DNA from: Pisolithus tinctorius
Taxonomy: Eukaryota; Basidiomycota; Agaricomycetes; Boletales; Pisolithaceae
DNA: 64,000 bases
Assembly (NCBI GenBank): GCA_024663395.1
Contig: JANFAH010000003.1
Span: 310,001 to 374,000, forward strand
Reading direction: 5' to 3'
Shown here: piece by piece, positions 9,890-20,700 of the stretch
Layout of the letters: every line of letters starts with the position of its first letter
Position numbering within the stretch: the first letter of the stretch is position 1
Made by a program: the position numbers and the translations under genes
Notes under the pieces: generated by a model
The model's input: the letters and a program-made list of their open reading frames with translations, nothing else
Database searches by the model: none
What the model was told of the DNA's origin: nothing

Positions 9890-11625
9890 GCTTCCCAACC
9901 CAGCAGACCTTGTCCTTGATCTGGTCTGGGAGCCCAGAGTAGAAATGATGGCACAGCACACCATCTCCATAGCCCTGGACTTGCAAAGCAAGCCAGTTGA
10001 AGTCCACTATGTATTTATTAATGTGCTGTGGGGAGCTGGTATCTGCTACCTAGTATAGGGATGTGGGCTCCAGCCTAGGGATAGGTGATCTGAAGGGGTG
10101 AGTTCAACCCAAGGGGAGTCACTCTAGCAGTAGGAGGGTGATAGGAATGAATGCAACCAAGTTGCATGAGTCACTTGACCTGTAAACAGAAAGTGCAGTG
10201 GATTAGGGAGTGCACAGGCCTCAAGCCTGCCTAGAAATCTGTCAGAATTATGCCTGTGACTCAGTGCTAGGCAGGGGAAACAGCGGGGGTTGTGTCAACA
10301 TCATTACTCTGCTCACTCTCTCTGTCTCTAACTTGGGGGCTCAAAAGTTGTTATTTTTCCTGTTGACTAGGACAGGTATAAGTGTAGCTACATGGGGAGT
10401 ATGTAACTATGAAGTAAGCAATGTCAAAAGTCAAAAGAGTGACAGGAAAGAATGGAAATTAACTGAGATCAACATAATGATAGCCATGAGGCCAAGTATG
10501 GTATCAGCAATCAAAAGAGCAACTAAAACAAAGAAAGCACAAGGAAGTGCAAGTGTCCCAAAGGGAAGTGAACAATAAGACAGTGAGAGTGACAGAAATG
10601 CATTTACATAACCAATAGTGCAGGCCCAAAGAGTGCAGGTGCCCTGAAAGTGGTCACAAGTGTTGGAACCTTGTTGCAATGGCCAAGGGGAGTGTCTAGA
10701 GGTCATGTGACAATGGGGGAAGTGGTGTGACTGAACAGGGCAGAATACTAGGCAACCTGGAGCCCAGAGTGTGTCAAAGATGCTCAAGAGGGGTCACATT
10801 TGCATCACTTTCATTGCAAACCCTATAGCCACTTAGTAGACCTCCAATTGATGCTATACATACACTCCTAGTGTAGGGAGATCCCTCTCCCCACAGTGCT
10901 GACTATCTTTCATGTGTAGATGGTCAAGTTGGCTCTTGGCATCAGCAACTGGGTCATGAGGGCTGAAGGTGGTTTGTAGTTCCAGGATGAACTCCCTCCA
11001 GGAGTCCATCCAGAGGGGCCAGTCATTGGGGTCCTCAACCCTGAGCAAGTCTGGTTCAAACCATCCTAAGGCCATGCCTTTGAGATTGGACTGGGTGAAG
11101 ATGACTTTTGCATGGTTGCTCTTGAAAATTGAGCTTGCACTGGATGAGGAAAGTGTGAAGCTTCTTGGGATCAGTGCCATCAAAGGCATCAGGCTCACAC
11201 AACTTGGTCCTGCTTGAGGACTCAGGACTAGTGCAGGTGTTGCAGGCCAGTAACTTGATGGCCTTTGCAAGGCTGTTGAAGACTGCAACCACAGGTTCAG
11301 TGTCTGGGTCTGGGAAGTCCAGTTCATCCTCCAGATCATTCTCATCTGGATTATCATCACTGGGACCATTGCCAATGTCATCATCATTGCCTGGCCCATC
11401 ATCACTGGGGTCACCATTGGGGATGGGAACAGTGGGACAACATGGGGTGGGAGTATTGGATGTTTGGGCTGAAAAGCCCCTGAAAGGACTAATGGGGTTG
11501 GGAGAGTGCCTAGTGGTACCCAAGGCAGCTAGTGCTGCCTCATGGCAAGTGCCACTGGCTGAGGCAGATTCAGGGTTGGTGGCAGAGTGGCCACAGGGAG
11601 GTTGGAAACAAGTCTTTGTTGCCAT
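9890..11625 (-). pseudogene. Chromovirus gag, broken by a frameshift and a solo LTR
   Basis: Minus-strand frame from ATG 11625. An acidic region (DDDIGNGPSDDNPDENDLED) precedes KLCEPDAFDGTDPKKLHTFL, the usual start of the Ty3 capsid (Retrotrans_gag family). After a frameshift near 11100 it continues LKGMALGWFEPDLL and EFILELQTTFSPHDPV to about 10900. Solo LTR G then interrupts it, and it resumes at 10022 with YIVDFNWLALQVQGYGD and HHFYSGLPDQIKDKV. It is cut at 9890 by LTR H, so nucleocapsid and pol are missing. In an intact element the product forms the virus-like particle. LTR E2 lies just upstream as the 5' LTR. Confidence 0.8.
10027..10895 (-). repeat. Solo LTR G in chromovirus gag, target duplication GTGC
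   Basis: This 869-bp unit begins TGTGGGGAGCTGG at 10027 and ends CCTCTCCCCACA at 10895, with GTGC at both 10023-10026 and 10896-10899. Removing it and one GTGC restores an aligned gag frame. On the minus strand it starts TGTGGGGAGAGGGATCTCCC, a hairpin at the LTR tip similar to LTRs A, C and D, so it is probably in minus orientation and related to those families. It carries no gene. Confidence 0.8.
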
Positions 11626-11663
11626 GATATGTTAGACCCACAGAAGTAGTGAGTCTGAAATAC

Positions 11664-12182
11664 TGTCAAGTTTGTGATGTCTGGTTGAGACCAGACCAGA
11701 GACTGAAATGGGTGTGAGGCTGAGGGGTCAGAGTCAGAAGGGGAGCAGGGGTACAGAGGGGAGGACTGGTTGGACTTAGTGACTGAGGATGCAGCACCAT
11801 TCCCTTGCGTGGGTTTCAGTCCAAGTCCAAGGTGGGGTTACCAGAGTAAACTTAGTTGATTTCAGACTGCAGAAGTACAAGTCAAGTATCTATGGGTTTA
11901 TATACTAGAGACAGATTATGGTATGGAGATCAGTAATGCTGGTCTTGCAAGGATTGCTAAGACAATTGGTAAGAATGGTATTAGTAAGGTATGACAAGAC
12001 AACCAGAGACTAGGACAGGGTGGACCAGGGACAAGGCCAGGCAGAGTTCAACCAAAGTGACATGCACTGCAAAGCAGTACTAACTGTGCTAGACCAACTG
12101 GAGGTAGTGGATTGGTGAGACCAAGGCCAGACTGAGTGAGAGTAAGGCCAAGTCCAGCCAGGGTCAAGGCATGGCTATGACA
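11664..12182 (-). repeat. 5' LTR of the chromovirus gag relic (E2)
   Basis: Minus strand: starts TGTCATAGCCATGCC at 12182 and ends AAACTTGACA at 11664 (519 bp), 39 bp upstream of the gag ATG at 11625. It includes a TATA-like GTTTATATACTAG (plus-strand spelling, near 11897) and the ACTTAGTTGATTTCAGACTG block related to LTR B. The position next to gag argues for a 5' LTR, not a solo LTR. I do not see a clean primer-binding site. Confidence 0.6.
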
Positions 12183-12355
12183 CTATCTGCCATCAGGGTC
12201 TATAGGCTGATGCCAGTTAGAGCCAGTTCAGAAACTGGAAATTCTGCAGAAGTCCTTCAAATTGCAAAACTTACACAAATAAAGAAAGTTGATTAGGACA
12301 ATGATTTCAGACTCAGATTGAAGCTCTGTTTGAAAACAAACTCTCCTCAATTGCT

Positions 12356-13798
12356 ATGGATCTCAACTATTATGATTGTGATCTGGACCATCTTCAGCTC
12401 ACCTGGGTTTCTGTTGCATCCCTTGTAGCTCTTGCAACCCAATATACACTTGATACCCTTTCTTGCCTGATGCCTCCCAAGTCCTCTGGTCCAAAAGCTT
12501 TGTGGAACCCTGCAGAAGTTGATGCACTCATCAAATACCTTCATCACCATCACTTTGAAGCAGGAGACAATGGGAACTTCAAATCTAATTTGTATACCTC
12601 TGCTGCTGTGCATATATCTGAATTCCTCACAGAAGGGCTGCCAAAAACTAGAGATATGGTGAAAAATAAGTGGGTCTCACATGTAAGCAATGTTGTCATT
12701 GTAATTGTCCAAGGATGCTGATTGCCTTGATCTTTAGATTTGGAGGATTTATCATGATATCAAGGGATATTGCCTCAAGTCTTGGTGTCCTTGGGACAAC
12801 ACACATGGGGCTGGAGTACAGGGCATGTTTGATGAGCAAGTATTTGATGATTGTGTGAAGGTATTTTATCCATCCAATGTATTCATCAATGTTGAACTGA
12901 TAAATATCTTCATTCATATAGACTTTTCCCCAGATCTGTCCCTTCAAACAGTCTGGGTGGCAGTACTACAACCTTGTGGCTGACATAATCCCTAACAGTG
13001 GTGTGCATGGTACCAATGCATTTACTCCAAGTACCTCCCAGATTGCTACCAGTTCTGTGGGCAACAACACCAAAAACCTGCCTGCACTTGATGGAGAACA
13101 ACAAGAGACCAGTGCCCCTCCCCCCCTGGAACCAATTGCTACCAACACCCCTGAACCTCCCCAGGGCACCTCTGAGTGTGCAAGTCACTACCCAGGGACG
13201 ATTTTGCCCTCCCCTCATCCCCTCTGCATCCCAACAGACCCAGCCCCCCCCCCCCAGCATTCCACCATCCAGTTTTGGGAGATCTGACACACAATCCAGC
13301 ATGTCCACCTCCACTTCACTATCCAGCTCCACAAGGCACTCCCATATGATGATGGAAGGTAACAACAAAGCAACATCTGCATTCCCTTTTGCCAACACAT
13401 CTGATATTTCCATCTCCACTCCCAACAAGCACATGCAACTTTCATTGGCCATGGACTCTGCTAGGAGTTCCCATTCCTGCCATTCCAACAAAGCACCTGG
13501 TGTGTCAGACCTGATGGCAGCAGGTCTTCAAGGTTCAATCAATTATCTGACATCATCAATCAACATGTCACTGACCTCAGCTGTCAAGCAAGCTTCCACC
13601 ATGTACACACATGCAATCCACTTACTTGATGGGGAAGACAAGGACTTTCCCTGGAATTTACAGGCATTTGTCCAATCTGCAATTGCCCAAAGCCTGGGCT
13701 TCACCAATGTATATCTGACTACCCCCAACAAGGAAGATTGCTTGGAGTATGTTGAGTTTGAGTACCAACTTAAGTTTGGGGTCAGTGGGAGTAAATAG
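12356..13798 (+). CDS. Harbinger Myb/SANT-like DNA-binding protein, copy 2
   Basis: The first exon (ATG 12356) reads ...KALWNPAEVDALIKYLHHH and GNFKSNLYTSAAVHISEF, a Myb/SANT-like domain, ending at KNKWVSH with a GTAAGC donor near 12683. The next exon (about 12738-12858) contains IWRIYHDIKGYCLKSW...WDNTHGAG, followed by an intron and the SGWQYYNLVADIIPNSGVHG segment near 12950. A long Pro/Ser/Thr-rich part follows, then a helical C-terminal part (SINYLTSSINMSLTSAVKQ) ending at 13798. A 12-13 base C-run near 13245 coincides with a change of reading frame, so the gene may be broken there. Its role would be helping the transposase bind the ends. Confidence 0.6.
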
Positions 13799-13918
13799 TA
13801 CTCACATATGTAGCTTCCAATTATACTTTGTATCCATTGATTGCAGCATATCCTTATTTTTTTTTTGCTCCTTAAACATTGTGCAATGAAGAAAACAAAT
13901 GTATAGCAGTAATCAGAG

Positions 13919-14454
13919 ATGTATGACAGAGTAAAAAAAACTACTACAAAGACATATCATCAGTGCTGCTTGCTAAACCACTGTCATCATCCAACAAAGC
14001 TATGTTGCCCTCATGAATCAGATCCTGATAAGTATCCCACATTTGTTGCACAATCTGATCACACAGGGCACAAGCTACATGCAGTGCTTGCATGTCAGTA
14101 CTGTCAGCATCTTCAGTTTCTGCCATTGATGTGTCCAATCCTCCACCTCTGCCCTCCTGAACCTCATGATCTTCTCTCACCACAGGACCCTCATCAGTAT
14201 TGTGGGTGCAGATAAAATTGTGGATTGCACATAGTGCAGCTGGAATTCAGGCTTGGATTCATATGTTGTATTCAGGACTGAGGAGGAGGATTCAAAAATG
14301 CCACTTGATCATGCTGAAAATGTGCTTGATTACATTTTGAGTGGATGAATGGTGTAGGTTGAATAGTTCTTCCTTGTTTCTGGGCCTGCTCAGTTTAGCA
14401 CAGTAATACTACACATAGAAATGTTGCACACACCTCAATTTTGTATGACACCAC
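13919..14454 (-). pseudogene. Harbinger 2 transposase, C-terminal part
   Basis: On the minus strand from the insertion point at 14454, RPRNKEELFNLHHSSTQNVI and HIFSMIKWHF correspond to the region holding the third catalytic acid (family pattern NVIERIFG.LK). Here the expected Glu codon reads Lys (NVIKHIF), so the copy is probably catalytically dead. A variable acidic tail (VQEGRGGGLDTSMAETED, LLDDDSGLASSTDDMS) ends near 13944. The rest of the protein lies beyond element A at 36381-37330. Confidence 0.75.
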
Positions 14455-15482
14455 TGTAGGGAGTAGTATACTCCCTGAGGCCAAAATAGGGATGCCAACA
14501 CCAAAATTCCACTGTTACCATCCACATCTGTCATCTTTGGAATTATTCCATCTGCCTCATGCATCTGCCTTGTGTGCTGCCTTGCCTGTCGAACCTTCAG
14601 AGCTCCCCTGTCCATCAATAACACACACCAGTCATCATCCCAAAATTCCGTGTCAACATCAACCTGACATACGTCTATCCAGAATTCTGCAGTTGTGCCA
14701 CTTCAACCCTTGCCTCACCACATAGCCAGGAAACCACACAGATCATCAGTAAAAACTCCGGTTACCACTCTCATTCCTTTCCTGTGAACCTTTCTCCACA
14801 ATGTGAGAACCCCTTTCTACCTACAGCCTCTACCCTTCGCATTCCACTCTATGGTACAGTGTACACTTGTCCTGTTGGAAGATACCTGTCTTTCCTGTTG
14901 TCTTTCTCAGTTACTACCTTACAGTTTGTTTTCACACATTGCTGTATGGCTTTGACATCTGACATGTTGCCCCCTTTATTTTTCAGAGTTTTGCTTCACC
15001 CACCCCACATTTCTCCAATCAGTACCTTACTATCCATGTACTATATAATTCTGCCTCAGCAATGAAATGAGAATCATCTTTTTAGGACCCACATTCTGTG
15101 TCTTGTGTGAGTCTAAAGAGTTCAAAGAGTCTTCACATCCTCTGTGTCCACTGTGTATCTGTGTCTTTGCATCTACTGCATCTACTGTGTCTACTGTGTC
15201 TTTGTGTCCTTGTTCCACTAGTACTTGTTTTCCTCTCCCATGCACTTAATTTGTCTCGGAGTTACTTCATCAGTGCAAGATTGTCATCCAGAATTTCAAA
15301 AGCAAGTCTATCCCTACCTTCAACTGTGCGGAATTAAATTCTGTGACCCACATTTGACTCTTTGACTGACTCTACCATTGCATTCTATGTCTCCTTCCTA
15401 CTCAGCACCCCTTGGGTCGAGCCTAGGGATTTTCCCTACAGCTTTCCCCTATTCACATGCTACCTGGAGGTAGTGTCCCACA
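14455..15482 (+). repeat. 5' LTR of element A (1028 bp)
   Basis: Starts TGTAGGGAGTAGTATACTCC with an 8-bp perfect stem (AGGGAGTA/TACTCCCT) at the tip and ends GTGTCCCACA. It is nearly identical to 35353-36380 and exactly the same length. A TATA-like TACTATATAATT lies near 15038, and CTGTGTCTACTGTGTC tandem words lie near 15180-15200. The LTR carries promoter and polyadenylation functions of the element. Confidence 0.93.
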
Positions 15483-15488
15483 TCATTT

Positions 15489-15506
15489 TGGAGCCCACCA
15501 CGAGGG
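15489..15506 (+). promoter_or_regulatory. Primer-binding site of element A
   Basis: TGGAGCCCACCACGAGGG begins six bases after the 5' LTR. It starts with TGG, complementary to a tRNA CCA end, and differs at only two adjacent positions from the site next to the 5' LTR of element C. Both therefore probably use the same host tRNA to start reverse transcription; the identity of that tRNA is not established here. Confidence 0.75.
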
Positions 15507-15783
15507 GTCTGTAGATCTGGAAAGGAGATCCTTATGACCCACTCATCAAAGAACTGAACTCAAAGAGCTCCTAGAGCCCTTCTGCAGACTATCTATTTCC
15601 TCATCAGAAATCTTAATTCCAGTAACTGATCCTAGAGATATTTCAGAGCCACACTCATCAGACTCAGATCTCAGGTTAGATGAGATCTTCTGGAGCCCAG
15701 AGTCCCCAGCATTTTACCCAGCATTTCCAGGAGGTTTTGACTTTGACAAACCCTTCGATCCTCCCGCAGAGCATCAAGAACTT

Positions 15784-18176
15784 TTGCCTCCCTCAGACCT
15801 AACCTCTTCTTCGCCCTCATCATCTAGTAATTCCGAACTCGCTGCTGAACAACTCCTTATCCCTTTGCAATTGCTCACTTTAAATCCCACTATTGTTTCC
15901 CCTGCCCTAGTTCCCACTCAGAATACCTCAGTCACCCTGCTCTTAAATTCCACATCTGTTTGCATAATGTCTGGAGCTAGAGACATGCCACTCAGGGCCT
16001 CTAACAAAGCCCCAAAGTTTTCCAGTCATACTGAAGACATCACTCGCTACCTTGAAGATGTCAAACAACTCTGCATTGAAGCTGGCCTTGACACCAGAAG
16101 AGATAAAATCCACTGGGTCATCCATTATGCCAATCACAACAAGGCAGAATTTTGGTCCACCTTAGACACTGCAACCAATGGCTTCAATGACTGGGACATG
16201 TTTTCCAAAGAACTCCTGAACTACTATCCAGGTGCCTTGGTGCAAGATCATCACTATACCAAAGCTGACCTGGAAACCCTACTCTACCATCAAGTCCAGA
16301 AACCTATGGGATCGCTGGAAGATCTCAGTAAATATGTCTGGGAATTCCAACACATCCTGGGCCTTGTCCAGAAGAAGAAGAAGCTCCCTGAAGACTACAT
16401 CAATGAGAAATTCCTTGAGGGGTTTCCCCTGAGGTTCTGGAATTCCTTGCTCACACAATTGCAACTTTCAGACCTAGATCATGACATCAATGAACCTTGG
16501 GAGTTCGATCTGGTCTACAAGCATGCTAACTACCTGCTCAGTGGAGCAAAACAAAATCTCCCCCAGCCTGATTCTTTGGCTTTGTTTCCCCAGAACTCTG
16601 CACCCCCTTCATCGTTGACTGTCCCCACTATCTTAAAATGCGAGTATGTCCAAGTCACCCAACAACCTACTGACACATCACCCCCTCAGCAAGGTCAAGA
16701 GGCCCAATTCCATCACTCTTTTGACCCATGGTGTTTCTTCTGCAGGAGCACCAATGGTCACCATACAGCAGAGTGCACACTGTGTTGTGAATACATACAA
16801 GCTGGGAAATGCACCCTGATAGGGGGAAGAGTATTTATGCCTGATGGTTCTGACATTCCCAGGATGGCTGCTGGCTGGAACTTTAAAGAAAAAATCAACA
16901 ACTTCCTTGCCATGCACAATTCTATCATCGCCTCAGCAAACCTCATCTCCATACAACGTCCTAGCCAGTCATTGAACTCATCTTGAGGACATGATACCCC
17001 ACCTCATCTTGTCAGCATGATGTTCTTCACTAATGAAGAATCCACGAAGTTTCAGGTCAACCTACATCCCTCCTCCTACCTAATCAATGAAGAACTAGAG
17101 AGCAATGCCAACGAAGAAGACCAATGCGCCCTGGCGAGAGCTTACGTGCAAGTAGAAGAATTGAAAAATAATATCAAGAAGAAGAAGGCCACTCATTTCG
17201 ACAGTGTAGAAATTCTGGCCCACTGTCAGCGAAACCCTGCAACAAGTCCAGCACCTGCTAATGCATCATCCACCCCCAGGCCAGTCATTAATTCTGTTCC
17301 AAACAATCCTGTCCATGTTACAGAGAACCCAACCATTAGTAAAACTCTGGCCATCTCTAATCCCACAGATCCCAGGAAATCTAAGCCTACAACAATTCCT
17401 GCACCCCAATTTTGATACCAGAGCAGTTTTGACGAAGTGGCTGCTACCAGATGTCTCGTAAACCAAGTCTTAGAAGTGAAGATGGAAATCTCTACCAAAG
17501 ACCTCCTTTCTGTCAGCCCAGAGATTCATAAGCAGGTCTGAGAACTGGCTGTGATGAAGAAGATAATGATTGGGAGCCTGGAAATGGTGTCAGAAGCTGT
17601 GGCATCACCTACCTGGGTGTCCTATGAACAATTCTGGGTCAGAGACATCAAAGGGAAGTGTGTAGGCCTCACTACTGCCCCCTTACATGCTGTCAATGGC
17701 ATCTTAATGGACAAACTCCATGTTGAATGCATTCTGGACAGTGGTTGTCAGGTGGTAGCCTTGTGTTGTGAACTATGGGAGGCCTTAGGGGCTCCTCTTC
17801 ATTCTGACATGAGCATGACTCTCGAAGCCACTAACCAATCCAAAGAAAGTACTCTAGGTGTCATAGAGAACATGTCCTTGCACATAGGGAATATTGAAGC
17901 GCACCTCCAAATTCAGGTCATTGATCACCCTCCATTTGATCTACTTCTCAGGCAACCCGTCTTCTGTCTGCTCACCAGCGTCCTATGAGATTTCCCCAAC
18001 AGAGAACAGTCCCTAGAGATTCGTGACCCTAACATGGGAAGACAGGTATTAATTCTGACATGCCCTCAAAACAGACTGCAGCCTCTTCCACAGTTCATAA
18101 ATTCCGATGACGAAGAAGACTACTTTGCATGCAAGGAGATGCGTTGCCACATGAAACAACCTGAGCAGGGTTTTTA
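15784..18176 (+). pseudogene. gag-pro polyprotein of element A with four in-frame TGA stops
   Basis: One reading frame from ATG 15784 (open further upstream) to TAG 18174-18176, interrupted only by TGA at 16984, 17413, 17539 and 17986. The capsid region (about 15975-16560) includes APKFSSHTEDITRYLEDVKQ and LEDLSKYVWEFQHIL. A zinc-knuckle-like CFFCRSTNGHHTAEC near 16735 has one extra residue compared with CX2CX4HX4C. The protease near 17725 has CILDSGCQVVA, with the catalytic DSG intact. Against element C the TGA at 17539 replaces an Arg, as expected from CGA to TGA. In a live copy gag packs the RNA and pro processes the polyprotein. Confidence 0.88.
18168..18174 (+). promoter_or_regulatory. 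-1 frameshift site GGGTTTT at the pro/RT junction (element A)
   Basis: In the gag-pro frame the codons are CAG GGT TTT TAG, so G GGT TTT fits the X XXY YYZ slippery rule, with the pro stop directly after it. Shifting back one base reads GGG TTT TTA GTG and enters the RT frame. The same heptamer in the same register is at 26303-26309 in element C. Confidence 0.75.
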
Positions 18177-18963
18177 GTGTTGGTCAATGACTCATTTAGA
18201 TTGCAAGGAGGCCATGATAATGTTTTCTCCATGTGCTCACTCTATGTTTCTGATTCTCCCTTGTTTCCTTCGAAGCTGGTTTCTCTTTTCTCTACAGATA
18301 CTACCCAAAATTCCGCTGTGGCATTGCTCTATGATTTACAAAACAACAGTATGCCCCCAATTGACCTGTTCAATTCTAGTTCCATTTCTTCAAATGACCC
18401 TTTCTTATTTTCTACTAGTACTACTGTTTCACCACTGACAATTTCAGCCTTACGTTCTACTTACCAGTTCGATCCTGTCCTTCATCTCTTAAAATACAAA
18501 CCTGTAGCGAAGAAGATCAGGCCTGTACCAACATCGATGCCTGTGGAATTCCAGGTAGAGTGTCAGGAGGCTGGAGATCCTCTCACAGACTTACCTGTAT
18601 TACCTACTCATCCTCCTCCATTCATACCAGGCTCCAGGTTCACCCAGGAAAGGGCTGACAAGCTCGATCTGGACCCTTCAAAGTTCCTCTGGCCCACAGA
18701 GTTAAATCTGGTGCAATGGCTGGTCAAGACACACAAGACTGCCTTCGCTTGGGATGCCTCAGAAAGAGGAACCTTCCGAGAAGATATGGATATGTTTCCA
18801 CCACTGAAGGTACCCATGCTAGCCCACAAACCCTGGGTTGAGCAGAATATCCCCATACCTCCAGCCATTTTTCATGACATCATCAGCATAATCAAAGAAA
18901 AGATTTCCACAGGTGTCTACAAACCTTCTACTTCATCCTATTGCTTGAAATGGTTCTGCATAG
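18168..18963 (+). pseudogene. Element A pol, N-terminal part (RT start)
   Basis: Frame -1 to gag-pro. It contains a spacer region and then LRSTYQFDPVLHLL, KPVAKKIRPVP, FAWDASERGTF and TYCLKWFCIV-like sequence (ITEKISTGVYKPSTSSYC), the lead-in of Ty3 reverse transcriptase up to the first RT blocks. It stops at 18963, where solo LTR B2 begins, in the middle of WFCIVKKDGKSL. The remainder starts again at 30393. Confidence 0.87.
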
Positions 18964-19734
18964 TGTCATAACTGTGCGTTCGTCATAAGTCTTTGCTCAC
19001 TCCGCAACCTTTTCTGCCAGCCATCCGCTCACTCCGTACCAACTCCGCCCAACTTCTGTTGGTTGCGAACCATCTCTGCTCTGACTGCTGTCGGACTTGT
19101 GTTGCTCTCTTACCAGACCGAGCAGTCCGTTCTCTGAGGGGTCATGTGACTACCTTCGCAGTCAGGTACTCCGCAGCATTGTAGGAAAAGTCCAAGTAGC
19201 TGTATAACACGAGCTAGATGGCTTAGATAACAACAATAAAAAATGAAGGGAACGAATTGTTCGTCCCAAGGGATTCTGGACTGTCGGGACTAGAAGGAGA
19301 GACCCAGCGCTTTGTAGCGGTAGTGTTTTGTGATGTGCGCGGCGTGGTCCGCAGAGTAGTACTGGCGATGCGAGTGGTGCGAGCAGTATATGTAGTTCGT
19401 GCGTGGCGGAATGCGTGATGTGCAGTGTAGACAAAGTGGAAAAGAAACTCGTGGTGACCTTCCGAGTGCCAAAAGGTATCATTCTGTACCTAAGTACAGG
19501 GCTTTTATAGTCCAGACAAACCTGGAACCTAAGTAAGACAGGGTACAGTAAGGGAAGGCCGTGCAACAGCGCGTACACAGAAGACAGGCCAAACAGAGGC
19601 CGAGGGTATACTACAAGCACTAAAGGAATAGAGATCGTGATAAGAGAAAGAGTCTGAGGAAAACAACAACCGGAGCACAGCGGCCGCGGGTCTAGCTCCG
19701 CACGAGAGGGAGCGAGGGCATGGGAAGGTAGCGC

Positions 19735-20389
19735 TGTAGGAAAAGTCCAAGTAGCTGTATAACATGAGCTAGATGGCTTAGATAACAACAATAAAAAATG
19801 AAGGGAACGAATTGTTTGTCCCAAGGGATTCTGGACTGTCGGGACTAGAAGGAGAGACCCAGCGCTTTGTAGCGGTAGTGTTTCGTGACGTGCACAGCGT
19901 GGTCCGCGGAGTAGTACTGGCGATGCGGGCAGTGCGAGCGGTATACGTAGTTCATGCGTGGCGGAATGCGAGATGTGCAGTGTAGACAAAGTGGAAAAGA
20001 AACTCGTGGTGACCTTCCGAGTGCCAAAAGGTCTCATTCTGTACCTAAGTACAGGGCTTTATAGTCCAGACAAACCCGGAACCTAAGTAAGACAGGGTAC
20101 AGTAAGGGAAAGCCGCGTGACAGCGCGTACACAGAAGACAGGCCAAGCCAGAGGCCGAGGGTATACTACAAGCACTAAAGGAATAGAGGCCGTGATAAGA
20201 GAAAGAGTCCGAGGAAAAACAACAACCGGAGCACAGCGGCTGCAGGTATAGCATTGCGTGAGAGGGAGCGAGGGCGTGGGAAGGTAGCGCGCGAACAATG
20301 GTGAACGTGAGAGGGGAGCGGACGTAACAGTAGTCACGGAACGGTTAATGATAGGGGCTTACACGTCCAGGGAATGCGGATTCCTCACA
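19735..20389 (-). repeat. 3' LTR of element C (655 bp)
   Basis: Minus strand: TGTGAGGAATCCGCATTCCC at 20389 to CTTTTCCTACA at 19735. The tip forms a GGAAT/ATTCC hairpin. The same length as the 5' LTR with scattered differences, several of them CG versus TG or CA. A TATAAAG motif on the minus strand lies near 20064. Confidence 0.93.
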
Positions 20390-20407
20390 CCTGCGGGGGA
20401 CTTAGAT

Positions 20408-20427
20408 GCTGACCGTCCCCGGTCAGC
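20408..20427. promoter_or_regulatory. Hairpin before the 3' LTR of element C
   Basis: GCTGACCGTCCCCGGTCAGC is a perfect 8-bp stem with a four-base loop, ending 18 bases before the 3' LTR (in element orientation). The equivalent position of element A has CTGACCGAGGACGGTCAG at 35315-35332, 20 bases before its 3' LTR. The following bases (GCAT..AAG.CCC...AGG) also agree. The place is where the plus-strand primer must be generated, so a role in priming or RNA structure is plausible but unproven. Confidence 0.65.
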
Positions 20428-20615
20428 CACGTGGTGCAGAGGACATAAATAGCTTGCTGCGTGGTGATGGCAACAGTGTGGTGCTGAGGGTTCGAGAACA
20501 CCAGATGATTCCGCGTGGAAGTGAAGCAAGCATAGAGCCGAGGGACGCGAGAAGGCTGTTGAATACCACGTATAGGCGTCCGGACCGATGACATAAGCGC
20601 CTCATGGCCGCTAAG

Positions 20616-20624
20616 TATATATTT
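20616..20624 (+). promoter_or_regulatory. TATA-like motif of the antisense gene
   Basis: TATATATTT lies about 80 bases before the ATG at 20701 and is followed by a pyrimidine-rich stretch (about 20640-20700, including CTTCCCCCTCATC). That is typical of basidiomycete core promoters with CT-rich start regions. It lies outside the LTR, which suggests that the antisense gene has its own promoter on + while the element itself is transcribed on minus. Confidence 0.45.
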
Positions 20625-20700
20625 GTCAGTGCGCGGCTCAAACCTTCCCATCGATTTGATTCCTTCCCCCTCATCAATCACCCTTTCTATCGCTCTAGTC

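Noticed and set aside
9890..9894. LTR H as a simple solo LTR
   Set aside because: The flanking five bases on each side do not match (GGTGA versus GCTTC), and a G-run polypurine tract precedes it, so it is more likely the 3' LTR of a truncated element.
15067..15249. Small frames in the LTRs of element A (also 35965-36147)
   Set aside because: Conserved only because the LTRs are near-identical; translation is dominated by the GTGTCTACT tandem words.
19162..20037. 291-codon minus-strand frame over the C LTRs
   Set aside because: It spans two adjacent LTR copies and repeats itself accordingly; LTRs are not expected to encode it, and the third LTR copy does not maintain a matching protein.
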